DNA of 64,000 bases from Zobellia alginiliquefaciens (lineage in GTDB: Bacteria; Bacteroidota; Bacteroidia; Flavobacteriales; Flavobacteriaceae), in the NCBI RefSeq assembly GCF_029323795.1, contig NZ_CP119758.1, forward strand, positions 1,860,001 through 1,924,000. Direction: 5' to 3'. The translations under genes were made by a program, and so were the position numbers. Positions 1 to 8,247 of this stretch are shown here, piece by piece; position 1 is the stretch's first letter, and every line of letters begins with the position of its first letter. The notes beneath the pieces are model-generated. The model worked only from the letters and a program-made list of their open reading frames with translations. It was not told the DNA's origin and did no database searches.

Positions 1-238
1 TAAAAACCAAAAGTCCCATATAAATGAAACCTAATTGGACAAAAACTTTTTCACTTTTTGAGAGAAGTTGAAAAGCAATTATTACCGATAAAGAGAAAAC
101 AAAATGAAAAATATAGGCTTTTTGAAGTAGTTCATTAAAGTCTAAATTATCATCTGTCAATAAAAATTGATGAAGAAAAAAAGAAGTCGCGCCCACCAAA
201 ATGAACACGACTATGTATTGTACTATTTGTTTGATCAA
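1..238 (-). CDS. Small membrane protein next to atpI, partial (cut by window edge)
   Basis: An open frame runs from a TTG codon at 238 to the left edge of the window with no stop. It starts only 2 bases after the stop codon of the AtpI-like gene, so the two are almost certainly translationally linked. The visible 79 residues start MIKQIVQYIVVFILVGATSF and form about two hydrophobic segments separated by a short polar, acidic stretch (TDDNLDFNELL). Position and composition fit the small membrane protein (DUF6168-like) often found between atpI and atpB in Flavobacteriaceae. The family name is from memory; the frame, the linkage and the truncation are seen directly. Function is unknown. Confidence 0.6.
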   Translation of the reverse strand, partial: MIKQIVQYIVVFILVGATSFFLHQFLLTDDNLDFNELLQKAYIFHFVFSLSVIIAFQLLSKSEKVFVQLGFIYMGLLVF

Positions 239-240
239 TG

Positions 241-465
241 CTATTTATTTAGTGTCATCACTTTTTTGATGACGATATACATCGACAAAAATACGGCAAG
301 TAAGGTAAATGTATCCTCAAGAAACGTTTTTTCAAACTTTACATCTAGCCAGGCCCCCAAAAGATTGCCCAAATAGATGGTAACACCCATTTGTATGGCA
401 ATGCCCGAAAAACTGGCCGCAGTACGTATTAAATTTGAATTATCACGAGGCTTTTGCTGGCTCAT
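241..465 (-). CDS. AtpI/AtpZ-like F-type ATP synthase accessory protein
   Basis: A 74-residue protein with two predicted transmembrane helices (about residues 13-36 and 46-68) and the family pattern GIAIQMGVTIYLGNLLGAWLD in the first half. AtpI/AtpZ proteins help assemble or stabilise the c-ring of ATP synthase and may affect Mg2+ uptake; they lie at the head of atp operons. The start overlaps the end of the bactofilin gene by 23 bases and the next small membrane gene follows after 2 bases, so this is part of a tight minus-strand group. The rest of the atp operon should lie to the left of the window. Confidence 0.8.
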   Translation of the reverse strand: MSQQKPRDNSNLIRTAASFSGIAIQMGVTIYLGNLLGAWLDVKFEKTFLEDTFTLLAVFLSMYIVIKKVMTLNK

Positions 466-892
466 TGCTTGTACTAGAACTATTGCTTAAAGAAGACTTA
501 AAACTGCTAGAACCGCTGTTTAAAGATCCGCCTTTACCTTTCATGGTACATGAAGCGTTAAAAGTAGCTCCTGGCTCAACGGCCAATTTAGTTACGGATA
601 CAGTGCCCTCAATTACGGCAGAGGATTTAAGGGAAAGCAAATCGGATACTAAAAGCTCTCCGTTGAAGCTTCCTTCAATATCAGCATTTACACATTCTAC
701 TTTACCATGAATGTAGCCATCTTTACCAATAACTACTTTACCGGTAGTCTTTACGTTACCATCTAATTTTCCATCAATTCTGAAGTCTGCTTCAGATTCG
801 ATATCACCTTTAATTTTTGTGTGCTTGGAAATTCTGTTAGGTTGTGCGCCAATTTCGTTCATAGTTCTAGGTTTTTTGTTGTCAGAAAACAT
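443..892 (-). CDS. Bactofilin (polymer-forming cytoskeletal protein)
   Basis: A 149-residue protein with the bactofilin (DUF583) core at about residues 25-118: repeated short beta strands such as KIKGDIESEADFRIDGKL and GKVVIGKDGYIHGKV that wind into a beta-helix and polymerise without nucleotide. The flanking tails are polar and low in complexity; the last 30 residues are Ser/Asn rich. Bactofilins act as membrane-associated scaffolds for cell shape and localised envelope synthesis. It sits 3 bases downstream of sprE and overlaps the AtpI-like gene by 23 bases, so it is probably co-transcribed with both. The family assignment is firm; the process it serves here is unknown. Confidence 0.9.
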   Translation of the reverse strand: MFSDNKKPRTMNEIGAQPNRISKHTKIKGDIESEADFRIDGKLDGNVKTTGKVVIGKDGYIHGKVECVNADIEGSFNGELLVSDLLSLKSSAVIEGTVSVTKLAVEPGATFNASCTMKGKGGSLNSGSSSFKSSLSNSSSTSNEPAKAS

Positions 893-895
893 TTG

Positions 896-3448
896 TTAAG
901 GTTTTGGGGTTAAAATTTGATTTTTATAAGATTGTAGGTTTTTATGTACCTGTATAATTTTATAGTTGGTAGATAAAATTACAAAATTCTCATTCTCAAT
1001 AAGGTAATCCTTGTTAAATTTTATAAGCTCTGCAAAGCCCAAGGCATAATCTTTAGACTTAAAGCCATGTACGACCACAAATTGGTCTTCTAAGGTATAG
1101 ATATCTTTTGAAACAACATTCTTGTACCTCAAATCTATAATTGCATCTTCTAATGCCTTCTTTACCCTTTTGGCAATTTCATCATTACTTCTTCTAAACG
1201 GGAAAACCACTTTCCAATTTCCGGTGCCGGATGAACCGAGTTCCGTAGAAAAATCTTTAACCGCCAATTTAGGAAGTTGTTCGGCCACCATTTGCTCTGC
1301 TTTTTTACCTTCCGGATTGTTAGGATAGGTCAGAGCCACATAATTGAGGGCTTCCTCAAATGGCTTAAAACCGTTCAATCTACCAATAGCATTTGTCTTC
1401 AACATTTCAAATTTAGGCACTATGGGGTCTCCCGTAAACTTTTCTATATTCTCTTCCGCTCCCGTAATCGTCCTTAAAAACTCTTGTTTTTGGTACATGC
1501 GGTATAAGGCTGCGTAGCGCGCATCCGGGCTATCGGCATCATCTTCTAACACCGCTCTTGGATTTAGTATAATCTCTGCATAGCGCGAGTCTGCATGATT
1601 ACTTAATATATCATTTTTCATTGAAGCCAACAATGGGCTACCCTCTTCCTCATAAATCTTATACAAATTATATTTTGATGGAAGAATCAATCGTTCTTCG
1701 GGCTCTGAATCCAAAACATTTTCCAATTTTTCAGCCGCCAAAAGGTTCTCTTTAAACTTTTCCTTATAAATCAATCCCAATTGATAATTGGCAAAGTTCC
1801 TTTCTCCCTTTAAACTATCAATTACAGTAACATCTGTTGGTATTCTATCTAAATAATAATCGACCGAAAATTTTTCTTCCTCTCCCACATCGGCATAAAT
1901 ACTATCATTTGAAGCAAGGGCTTCATTATTTTCTTGCGATAACGTTCTTTTTTTGTTGCTCCATCTCCAATCATCTTCTAACACTCTTTTACCCCATCTT
2001 TGGACAAAATCGTTTTTACCATAACCCAAACTTTTCAGGTTGTAAAAGTAGAATTTACCTTGGTTTTCCTTTCCACCTTTACTTTTCGCAAATTCCGCAA
2101 AGCCCGTAGCCAATCTTCTTTCTTCTTTTTTTGCCGCTGCATCTTTTGCCGCTTGCAATTCTGCTATATAATCTTCAAAATAAGCTGTACGTTCTGCTAA
2201 CGGTAAATTATATAACGTAATGACACTATCCGTTTGATGGGCAATATCTTCATATTTAATAACATCCTCAAGGTTATCTAGTTTCTTCTTGGTGGATCTA
2301 TACTTCTTGGTGTTTTCATCTAGATTGGGAATAACACTGTCATAATAAGCTCCTGCCAGTTTATACTCATTATGATCAAAATTATAAACGGCCAAATTCT
2401 CATAATTGAGAGCATTCAACTTAGGTTCGTTTTGTGTGGCGCGAAGTGACTTGTTAAAATAGGCTATGGCCATACTATCATTCTCCTGCTCTAAATGATA
2501 CTCCGCTACTTGGCGATAAATAATATCCAGAAACGGTCGGTTCTCTCGGTTTTCTTCCAAATCCGTAAGATACTCCAACATCTCCTCACTATTCTCAGAT
2601 GTGATTTTAGTGTTTCGGATTTTTTGAATCTCCGCATTGATCATATAAACCCGGGGTGATTTTCTATTGAGGTCAATTACTTTGGTAAAGGCATAATTAG
2701 CACTATCCTTATGATTCATTTGATTGTACAACTGCCCAATAATATAGTAGTAACGCCCTTTTTCCTCATTCTTCTTGGTGTAATGCGATGCTACTTTTAA
2801 ATGCTGAACAGCGGTATCCAATACCTTTTCGTTGATGTAGGCCTGAGCCATCATGGCACGCGCATCAGCATATTCTTGATCAGATAACTGTTCAAACTTT
2901 AAAAGTCGCTTTAAGTTTTTTATAGCCAACTCATCATTCTCAAGTCTAATGTTTACCTTCTCGCGCCAAATATGCGCTTCGTTCAGCTTATCACTATAAT
3001 CGTATTTTCTGATTATATAATTAAAAGCCTCAAGCGCTGGCATATAGCGCTGATCAAAATAACGCGCCTTACCTAAAAGTAAAAAAGCCTCATCTGTCTG
3101 CGGGTTCCTTTCCACATCTCTAATGTCCATACTATGCTTCTGTATGGCTTTGGTGGCTTTCTCTTCGGCAATAATAAAATTAGGGTTGTTATCCTCAGAA
3201 TCTAACTTAATATCTTCGGTTACTTCTAAACGCTCAATGGGTAAAACCTCCCAATAATCATCATGATAATTAAGATTGAGTTCCGCCCTACCTTCTTCAA
3301 AAGCGATGTTACCATTGTACAAAGTGTTGTACTTGGTATTGAGCGCATGCCAATTACGATTAACAAATGCGTCTTTTTTGGTAGAACATGCGTTTAGAAC
3401 AATGCCCCCCAGAATTGAAAAAATGATAAGTTTATAGTGCAGCTTCAA
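896..3448 (-). CDS. sprE: Gliding motility / type IX secretion lipoprotein SprE (PorW)
   Basis: An 850-residue lipoprotein with an N-terminal signal ending in a lipobox (LNAC, acylated Cys21), followed by a long array of TPR-like helical repeats over most of residues 100-650 and a distinctive C-terminal domain (about 745-845). SprE of Flavobacterium johnsoniae and PorW of Porphyromonas gingivalis match in size and architecture. They are outer-membrane lipoproteins needed for type IX secretion and gliding and are thought to couple the inner-membrane motor to the translocon. The start codon is TTG at 3448: the same frame meets a TAG a few codons upstream with no ATG, and the signal peptide begins right there. 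Downstream bactofilin and AtpI-like genes are tightly spaced. Confidence 0.9.
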   Translation of the reverse strand: MKLHYKLIIFSILGGIVLNACSTKKDAFVNRNWHALNTKYNTLYNGNIAFEEGRAELNLNYHDDYWEVLPIERLEVTEDIKLDSEDNNPNFIIAEEKATKAIQKHSMDIRDVERNPQTDEAFLLLGKARYFDQRYMPALEAFNYIIRKYDYSDKLNEAHIWREKVNIRLENDELAIKNLKRLLKFEQLSDQEYADARAMMAQAYINEKVLDTAVQHLKVASHYTKKNEEKGRYYYIIGQLYNQMNHKDSANYAFTKVIDLNRKSPRVYMINAEIQKIRNTKITSENSEEMLEYLTDLEENRENRPFLDIIYRQVAEYHLEQENDSMAIAYFNKSLRATQNEPKLNALNYENLAVYNFDHNEYKLAGAYYDSVIPNLDENTKKYRSTKKKLDNLEDVIKYEDIAHQTDSVITLYNLPLAERTAYFEDYIAELQAAKDAAAKKEERRLATGFAEFAKSKGGKENQGKFYFYNLKSLGYGKNDFVQRWGKRVLEDDWRWSNKKRTLSQENNEALASNDSIYADVGEEEKFSVDYYLDRIPTDVTVIDSLKGERNFANYQLGLIYKEKFKENLLAAEKLENVLDSEPEERLILPSKYNLYKIYEEEGSPLLASMKNDILSNHADSRYAEIILNPRAVLEDDADSPDARYAALYRMYQKQEFLRTITGAEENIEKFTGDPIVPKFEMLKTNAIGRLNGFKPFEEALNYVALTYPNNPEGKKAEQMVAEQLPKLAVKDFSTELGSSGTGNWKVVFPFRRSNDEIAKRVKKALEDAIIDLRYKNVVSKDIYTLEDQFVVVHGFKSKDYALGFAELIKFNKDYLIENENFVILSTNYKIIQVHKNLQSYKNQILTPKP

Positions 3449-3830
3449 AATTGTATATCTACGTACTTTACTCTAACTAAAAAAGAACGGGATTATTATG
3501 CAGTTGGTCGATAAAAAGTTTATCGTTCGGGGTTTACGCAAGGAAAAAGATAGACTGGCACGAGCAAATGCGGCGTTTTTATTATAGTGCCCATCTCATG
3601 ACCATTTTAACTTTAAATTTAAGTCCGAATTTTCTTTTTGACGGATTCAACGGTATACAAAGTACGTGAAGTTTGCAGAAAGCTGAAAAACGGAAGTCCA
3701 CTTTTCACCGACCAAGTAGTCTGTGATTGTTCATTTCACCGATAAGAGGCCTAATTTATTACCAATTATCAGAAGTAAACGGCACGTAATCGGAAGTGTT
3801 TCCTAAGCTATCGGAGTTTTTCAAAAACCG
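3449..3830. other. Intergenic region between sprE and an ABC transporter gene
   Basis: About 380 bases lie between the start of sprE and the terminator after the ABC ATPase gene. The only plus-strand ORF of note is 29 codons (3498-3587) with no recognisable product. No convincing TAnnTTTG box was found for sprE. No RNA gene or repeat was recognised. Confidence 0.5.
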
Positions 3831-3850
3831 AACCGACCGTATAGTCGGTT
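3822..3850 (-). terminator. Rho-independent terminator after the ABC exporter genes
   Basis: A 7-bp stem, AACCGAC at 3831-3837 pairing with GTCGGTT at 3844-3850 around a 6-base loop, lies 13 bases past the ABC ATPase stop. On the minus strand it is followed by CGGTTTTTG, a short T run. Confidence 0.6.
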
Positions 3851-3863
3851 TCATGAAAAAGGA

Positions 3864-4592
3864 TTATGCGACCGGAATATCATCTTGAGGCGCCTCTTTT
3901 CCACCAAAAAACAGTTCCAATTCTTTTAGTGTGGCCTCTGAGGTTGCAATGTCTTTTACAATTTCGCCTTTGTTCAATACCACAATTCGTTCGCACACCT
4001 CGGTTACATGAATTAGATCGTGGCTAGAGACCAAAACCGTAACCCCTTGTTTGGAAGCCAAATCCTTAATAATATTTTTAAGTCGAATTTGAGTTGTTGG
4101 ATCCAGATTAGCAAAAGGTTCATCTAAAATAACCACTTCTGGATTGCCAATAAAAGATGCCACAATACCCGCTTTCTTTTGGTTTCCTTTTGAAAGGTCT
4201 CTCAGGTATTTTTTCTGATTTAGAATTTCACCGTGAAAGAAATCTTCAAAATTTGAGAGCAGCCCATCTACATCTGCTTTATTCTGTTTCCGTAATTCAC
4301 CAATGAAATAGAAATATTCCTCCGGGGTCAAATAGCCGATCAAAAAAGTTTCATCAATAAAAGACGATGTATGCTTTTTCCAGGTTTCGCTTTGGTCTAC
4401 TTGAATCTCATTATTAATAATATGGCCCGTGGTAGGCTGAATCAAATCTAACAAAAGACTAAAAAAAGTAGTTTTGCCGGCACCGTTGTTACCTACAAGG
4501 CCAAAACTTTGCCCTTTGGGAATTTCAAGATGTTCAAGATTCAATACGGTTTTACCAACGTATTTTTTAGTAAGGTTCTGAACTGTTATCAT
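3864..4592 (-). CDS. ABC transporter ATP-binding protein
   Basis: A 242-residue ABC ATPase. Walker A is GNNGAGKTT at residues 34-42, the signature is LSKGNQKK near residue 136, Walker B is VVILDEPFANLD near 155-166, and the switch His follows in LVSSHD. The LSKGNQKK form of the signature and the lack of extra domains are typical of drug, Na+ or ABC-2-type exporter ATPases. The partner permease lies 37 bases upstream in the same orientation. The substrate cannot be told from sequence. A hairpin terminator follows the stop, which suggests a two-gene operon. Confidence 0.9.
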   Translation of the reverse strand: MITVQNLTKKYVGKTVLNLEHLEIPKGQSFGLVGNNGAGKTTFFSLLLDLIQPTTGHIINNEIQVDQSETWKKHTSSFIDETFLIGYLTPEEYFYFIGELRKQNKADVDGLLSNFEDFFHGEILNQKKYLRDLSKGNQKKAGIVASFIGNPEVVILDEPFANLDPTTQIRLKNIIKDLASKQGVTVLVSSHDLIHVTEVCERIVVLNKGEIVKDIATSEATLKELELFFGGKEAPQDDIPVA

Positions 4593-4629
4593 AATTAAAA
4601 ATAATGTTCTTGTTTCAATTTAAAAGCTT

Positions 4630-6099
4630 CTAGCTGTTTTGTTCTTTAAAGCCGGCAATCATTCCGTACTTTTTCTTTCGGTACACTTTAGTAATCATAT
4701 TTAGCAAAATGTTCTTAAAAGCAAAGCCCAACAAGCCGAACACACTTAAAACGATTACAGCTACTTGAAACGACACCAGATAATAAAATAAGGTGAAGAT
4801 TGCTATTGGAAGGCCAAATAGGGGAATACCCACTAAAAATTGGGCTGCACCCATACCCTGCATATTACCCACAGCACTTTTATTAAGATCTATACGCTTT
4901 TTGTTCATGGAGCCAAAAAATAAAATCATGGGCACATTTACACCTGCATTGTATAGCGCACAACTAAAATTTATGGCCAAGGCCTGCCACCCAAAACAAA
5001 CATATGGAATAGATAGGAGAAACATAACTCCAACACTAATATAAATTAAGCGCGCCTTTGATTCTAGATAGCTTCGTAATGGAATATTCTGAGACATCAT
5101 CATACTGTAATAGGAGCTATCCCACGCAGGGATAAACTGTCCAAAATTCATCAAAAAGATTCCCGTCATAAAAATACCCACAAAAACAAGCATTGGTGAT
5201 GTATCGCCAAAGTCGTCCATCGTATAAAAAAGAAGACCGTACAGAATCATGGCCAACGAGATAAAAACCTGTGTTTTGGTTCGTTTGTTGCGCCAAATCA
5301 GCTTTAAATCCAATTGTAAATATGGAGCAATGTCACCAAAGCGCTTGGTCCACGACAAATCCGATGAAGTAACTTCCGTTGTCTTTTTCTTAAGTGTCGT
5401 ATCTAGATATATTCGGCTTCTTAGGTACGAGTAGTTCATGTAATAGGTAGCGAATGCTACGCCTAACGGAATTAGGGCATACAACGGATTCTCATATAAG
5501 CTATAAAAAATCTGGCCTGCATATTCTTTTACAGGAAGGATACCAAAATAATCTAAACCATAACAAGCCAGCAAAAGAGTGCCGATCACGACTAAAGCTT
5601 TATCACTCTTGTTCACTATAAAATTGACATAATTAATACTGAGAACAATACCAATAATGCCCAATAACCAAAATAAAACGTTTTGTGGAGCATACCCTTT
5701 TATAAGTAGAACTACACTAAACGGAACAAAGAAAAACAAAGCCAAAAAATTATAAAAAGAAACCGCCGAACGTCCTAAAATATAATGGGCAATGCTGCTT
5801 TTATTAATAGGTAGTGTCAAAAACGGCTTAATATCCAATACGGGAAGCTTTTGCATAAAATAGCGCAGAAACAACTCCCCCAATACCCAGTACAAAAGAT
5901 ACTGGTTCAAAAAAACCACAGGGTCCACATTGGGTATTGTCTTTTTTAAAATAAAGAATAGGGTAGAGCCTAGAAAGCCTAACATCCCCATAAGATAGAG
6001 TGCAAAGAAACCCATTAGTATTTTAACGCCCAAGCTCTTACCCAGTGCCGAAGAGCGAAAGAAAGATTTCCATTGCAGCTTAATGAAGCTTTTAAACAT
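4630..6099 (-). CDS. DUF5687-family ABC transporter permease
   Basis: A 489-residue integral membrane protein with about ten to twelve hydrophobic helices and a basic N-terminus (MFKSFIKLQWKSFFRSSALG). Size, pattern and pairing with an ABC ATPase match the DUF5687 family, a Bacteroidota ABC-2-like permease of unknown substrate. A soluble loop at about residues 225-275 separates the two halves. It is the first gene of a two-gene exporter operon. It starts about 240 bases from the divergent reductase gene, so the 6100-6336 gap should hold both promoters. Confidence 0.85.
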   Translation of the reverse strand: MFKSFIKLQWKSFFRSSALGKSLGVKILMGFFALYLMGMLGFLGSTLFFILKKTIPNVDPVVFLNQYLLYWVLGELFLRYFMQKLPVLDIKPFLTLPINKSSIAHYILGRSAVSFYNFLALFFFVPFSVVLLIKGYAPQNVLFWLLGIIGIVLSINYVNFIVNKSDKALVVIGTLLLACYGLDYFGILPVKEYAGQIFYSLYENPLYALIPLGVAFATYYMNYSYLRSRIYLDTTLKKKTTEVTSSDLSWTKRFGDIAPYLQLDLKLIWRNKRTKTQVFISLAMILYGLLFYTMDDFGDTSPMLVFVGIFMTGIFLMNFGQFIPAWDSSYYSMMMSQNIPLRSYLESKARLIYISVGVMFLLSIPYVCFGWQALAINFSCALYNAGVNVPMILFFGSMNKKRIDLNKSAVGNMQGMGAAQFLVGIPLFGLPIAIFTLFYYLVSFQVAVIVLSVFGLLGFAFKNILLNMITKVYRKKKYGMIAGFKEQNS

Positions 6100-6301
6100 A
6101 AGAAATAGATTACTGGTCTGGTAAGTTAGTATTTAAAAGGATAGGATTAGTTACAAAAATTTTAAGATATTTTGTATTCAGAGTAGGTTTTTGACCTAAA
6201 AATTTATCACAACATCTATTATACCTACGTCCGATATTTTCAAAAACAGCATATAAGTTTCTTTTTTTACCGTTTCCGTTTCAAATGGCTCTATCAATGC
6301 T

Positions 6302-6309
6302 TATTTTTG
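6302..6309 (+). promoter_or_regulatory. Bacteroidota -7 promoter box for the reductase gene
   Basis: TATTTTTG matches the TAnnTTTG consensus read by the primary sigma factor of Bacteroidota and lies 27 bases before the ATG at 6337. No good TTG-type -33 box is visible at 19-21 bases further upstream, so the call is tentative. Confidence 0.5.
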
Positions 6310-6336
6310 CGGTCACATTTGACTAAATAAAATACA

Positions 6337-7386
6337 ATGGTGCATTTTCACTCCTTGACCGTAAAACATATAAAACCGCTTACACCAAGTTCGGTTGCTA
6401 TAACTTTTACCATACCTAAAGACCTTATACAAACTTTTGATTTTGTTCCCGGGCAATATATTACCATTAAAATGGAGCTCAAAGGCAAAGAGATCAGAAG
6501 GGCTTACTCTATCTGTTCTTCACCTAAAAGCGATTGTTTTACAATTGGCGTCAAGAAAGTTGATAAAGGCGGATTCTCAGATTACGCACATACCAAACTA
6601 AAAGCCGGTGATGTTTTAGAAGTGATGCCTCCTGAAGGTAGGTTTACTTTTCAGCCTACCGGTAAAGTGAAAAACATTGCGGCTTTTGCTGCGGGTAGTG
6701 GTATAACACCGATTATGAGTATTGCTAAGGCGGTATTGGCAGATAACCCTAAAAACAAATTTGTTCTCGTTTACGGAAATAAATCCCATAAAGAAGCGAT
6801 GTTCTATACTGATTTGGCAAAATTGGAACTAGAGTACGCGGGCCGATTTAATGTGTATTTCATTACTAGCCAGACCCAAGAAGACGATTCTCTTTTTGGA
6901 CGTATTGATGTGTCCACGGTAAATTATGCGCTTAATAATAAACAGAAAGATGTAGATTTTGATGGGTATTACCTTTGTGGACCGGAAGCAATGATAAATT
7001 TAGTTTCCGATACGCTACAAGAGAACGACATTCCAAAAGATAAAATTCATTTTGAACTCTTTACCACAACCGAAATTTTAGATGAGCTACCCGAGCAAGC
7101 GGAAGGCAAAACTAAAGTTACCATTATGGTTGACGATGAGGAATTCACTTTAGAGATGGATAAAAAGGAGATAGTTCTTGATGCTGTTCTCAAGCAGAAT
7201 ATTGATGCTCCTTATTCTTGCCAAGGTGGAGTTTGTAGTAGCTGTATTGCCAGGATAACGGAAGGAAAAGCCGAAATGGTAAAAAACCAGATTCTTACCG
7301 ATGGCGAAATCGAAGAAGGTTTGATTCTTACTTGCCAGGCGCACCCGACAACACCCACCTTAAAAGTAGATTATGATGATGTTTAA
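6337..7386 (+). CDS. PaaE-like flavin/NAD(P)H reductase with C-terminal 2Fe-2S ferredoxin domain
   Basis: A 349-residue three-domain electron-transfer protein. An N-terminal FAD-binding barrel carries RAYSICSSP near residue 55, a central NAD(P)H domain has GSGITPIMSI near 120, and a plant-type ferredoxin domain ends the protein with cluster ligands Cys295, Cys300, Cys303 and Cys333. The order matches PaaE, the reductase of phenylacetyl-CoA epoxidase, and related oxygenase reductases. No paaABCD or other oxygenase subunits are nearby, so it may serve an oxygenase or desaturase encoded elsewhere. It is monocistronic: a bidirectional terminator follows 24 bases after the stop. The fold is certain; the partner is not known. 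Confidence 0.85.
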   Translation: MVHFHSLTVKHIKPLTPSSVAITFTIPKDLIQTFDFVPGQYITIKMELKGKEIRRAYSICSSPKSDCFTIGVKKVDKGGFSDYAHTKLKAGDVLEVMPPEGRFTFQPTGKVKNIAAFAAGSGITPIMSIAKAVLADNPKNKFVLVYGNKSHKEAMFYTDLAKLELEYAGRFNVYFITSQTQEDDSLFGRIDVSTVNYALNNKQKDVDFDGYYLCGPEAMINLVSDTLQENDIPKDKIHFELFTTTEILDELPEQAEGKTKVTIMVDDEEFTLEMDKKEIVLDAVLKQNIDAPYSCQGGVCSSCIARITEGKAEMVKNQILTDGEIEEGLILTCQAHPTTPTLKVDYDDV

Positions 7387-7410
7387 ACAACATCCTTTTA
7401 AAAAATAAAG

Positions 7411-7446
7411 AAAGCCACAATTGTCATTTACAGTTGTGGCTTTTTT
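7411..7446. terminator. Bidirectional terminator shared by the reductase and patatin genes
   Basis: AAAGCCACAA at 7411-7420 pairs perfectly with 7434-7443 around a 13-base loop; T runs follow on the plus strand (7441-7446) and, less strongly, on the minus strand. The stop codon of the minus-strand patatin gene lies in the loop, and its last residues KPQ are encoded in the right arm. Confidence 0.85.
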
Positions 7447-8213
7447 AATAGCTCTTCTAATTTTCTCGCTGTATTTTCATAACCAATGAGATAGGCCTTT
7501 TCAATTCCTTTCCGGTCTAACACCCCAATATGTTCCAGTTCCTTAAACTCCATTAACAAATCGCAAGCTTCAAGTTTTTTTCTGTTGATGGCGTAAATCA
7601 TAAGGCCGGTTACCCTGCCCGTAAGCTGTATTGAATTTTTAAGGTGAGTTTTATTGAGCTCACTAACCACCGAGACATTACTACCAATAATATATTCCGC
7701 CTGACCCATAACCGGTTCCAGCGGAAAGTTGTTCATAATACCGCCATCCGCATAAAGTCCTCCATTCATCTCTACGGGACTAAAAACCGGTGGTAATGCT
7801 GCAGATGCCAATAATGGTCTAATAAGCTCTCCTTCAGAAAAATATTCAAGATCTCCCTTTTCAAGGTTGGTAGCCGTTACGTGTAGTTTTTTATGAAGAG
7901 CTTCAAACGTATCATCGGGAAAAAAGGCTTTGAATACATCAAAATACCTATCGGTATCAATAAAACCGGGCTTTACTATAGTCAGGAAGTTGTATTTAAA
8001 TAAAGGGGTTTCCTTAAAAAAGGCCATCATATCTAGAACCGAGTTTCCGTTGGCGTACAATGCGCCTACTAAAGCCCCTACGCTACTACCTCCTATGACA
8101 CTAGCGGTAAGTCCAAACTCGTTCATAGCCTGAATTAGACCGATATGAGCCATACCGCGTACCCCTCCGCCAGAAAGCACAAGTCCCAGTGATTTTGTTT
8201 CTAAGTCCTTCAT
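7428..8213 (-). CDS. Patatin-like phospholipase
   Basis: A 261-residue single-domain patatin. The oxyanion-hole loop SGGGVRG is at residues 14-20, the nucleophile elbow GSSVG places Ser44 as the catalytic serine, and DGG in LYADGGIMNN (near residue 155) supplies the catalytic Asp. This is the short, cytosolic RssA-like architecture, expected to hydrolyse acyl esters of phospholipids or other lipids. There is no signal peptide or transmembrane segment. It follows the nucleoside-hydrolase gene by 34 bases and could be the last gene of that operon, but no functional link is evident. Confidence 0.9.
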   Translation of the reverse strand: MKDLETKSLGLVLSGGGVRGMAHIGLIQAMNEFGLTASVIGGSSVGALVGALYANGNSVLDMMAFFKETPLFKYNFLTIVKPGFIDTDRYFDVFKAFFPDDTFEALHKKLHVTATNLEKGDLEYFSEGELIRPLLASAALPPVFSPVEMNGGLYADGGIMNNFPLEPVMGQAEYIIGSNVSVVSELNKTHLKNSIQLTGRVTGLMIYAINRKKLEACDLLMEFKELEHIGVLDRKGIEKAYLIGYENTARKLEELLKKPQL

Positions 8214-8247
8214 TGTAGTTATTCTGAAAACGACATTGCGAAGGTAT

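Noticed and set aside
435-710. A 91-codon plus-strand ORF opposite the bactofilin gene
   Set aside because: It is antisense to a clear bactofilin; low-complexity Leu/Ser-rich translation.
3498-3587. A 29-codon plus-strand ORF upstream of sprE
   Set aside because: Short, no recognisable motif, no clear promoter or ribosome-binding site.
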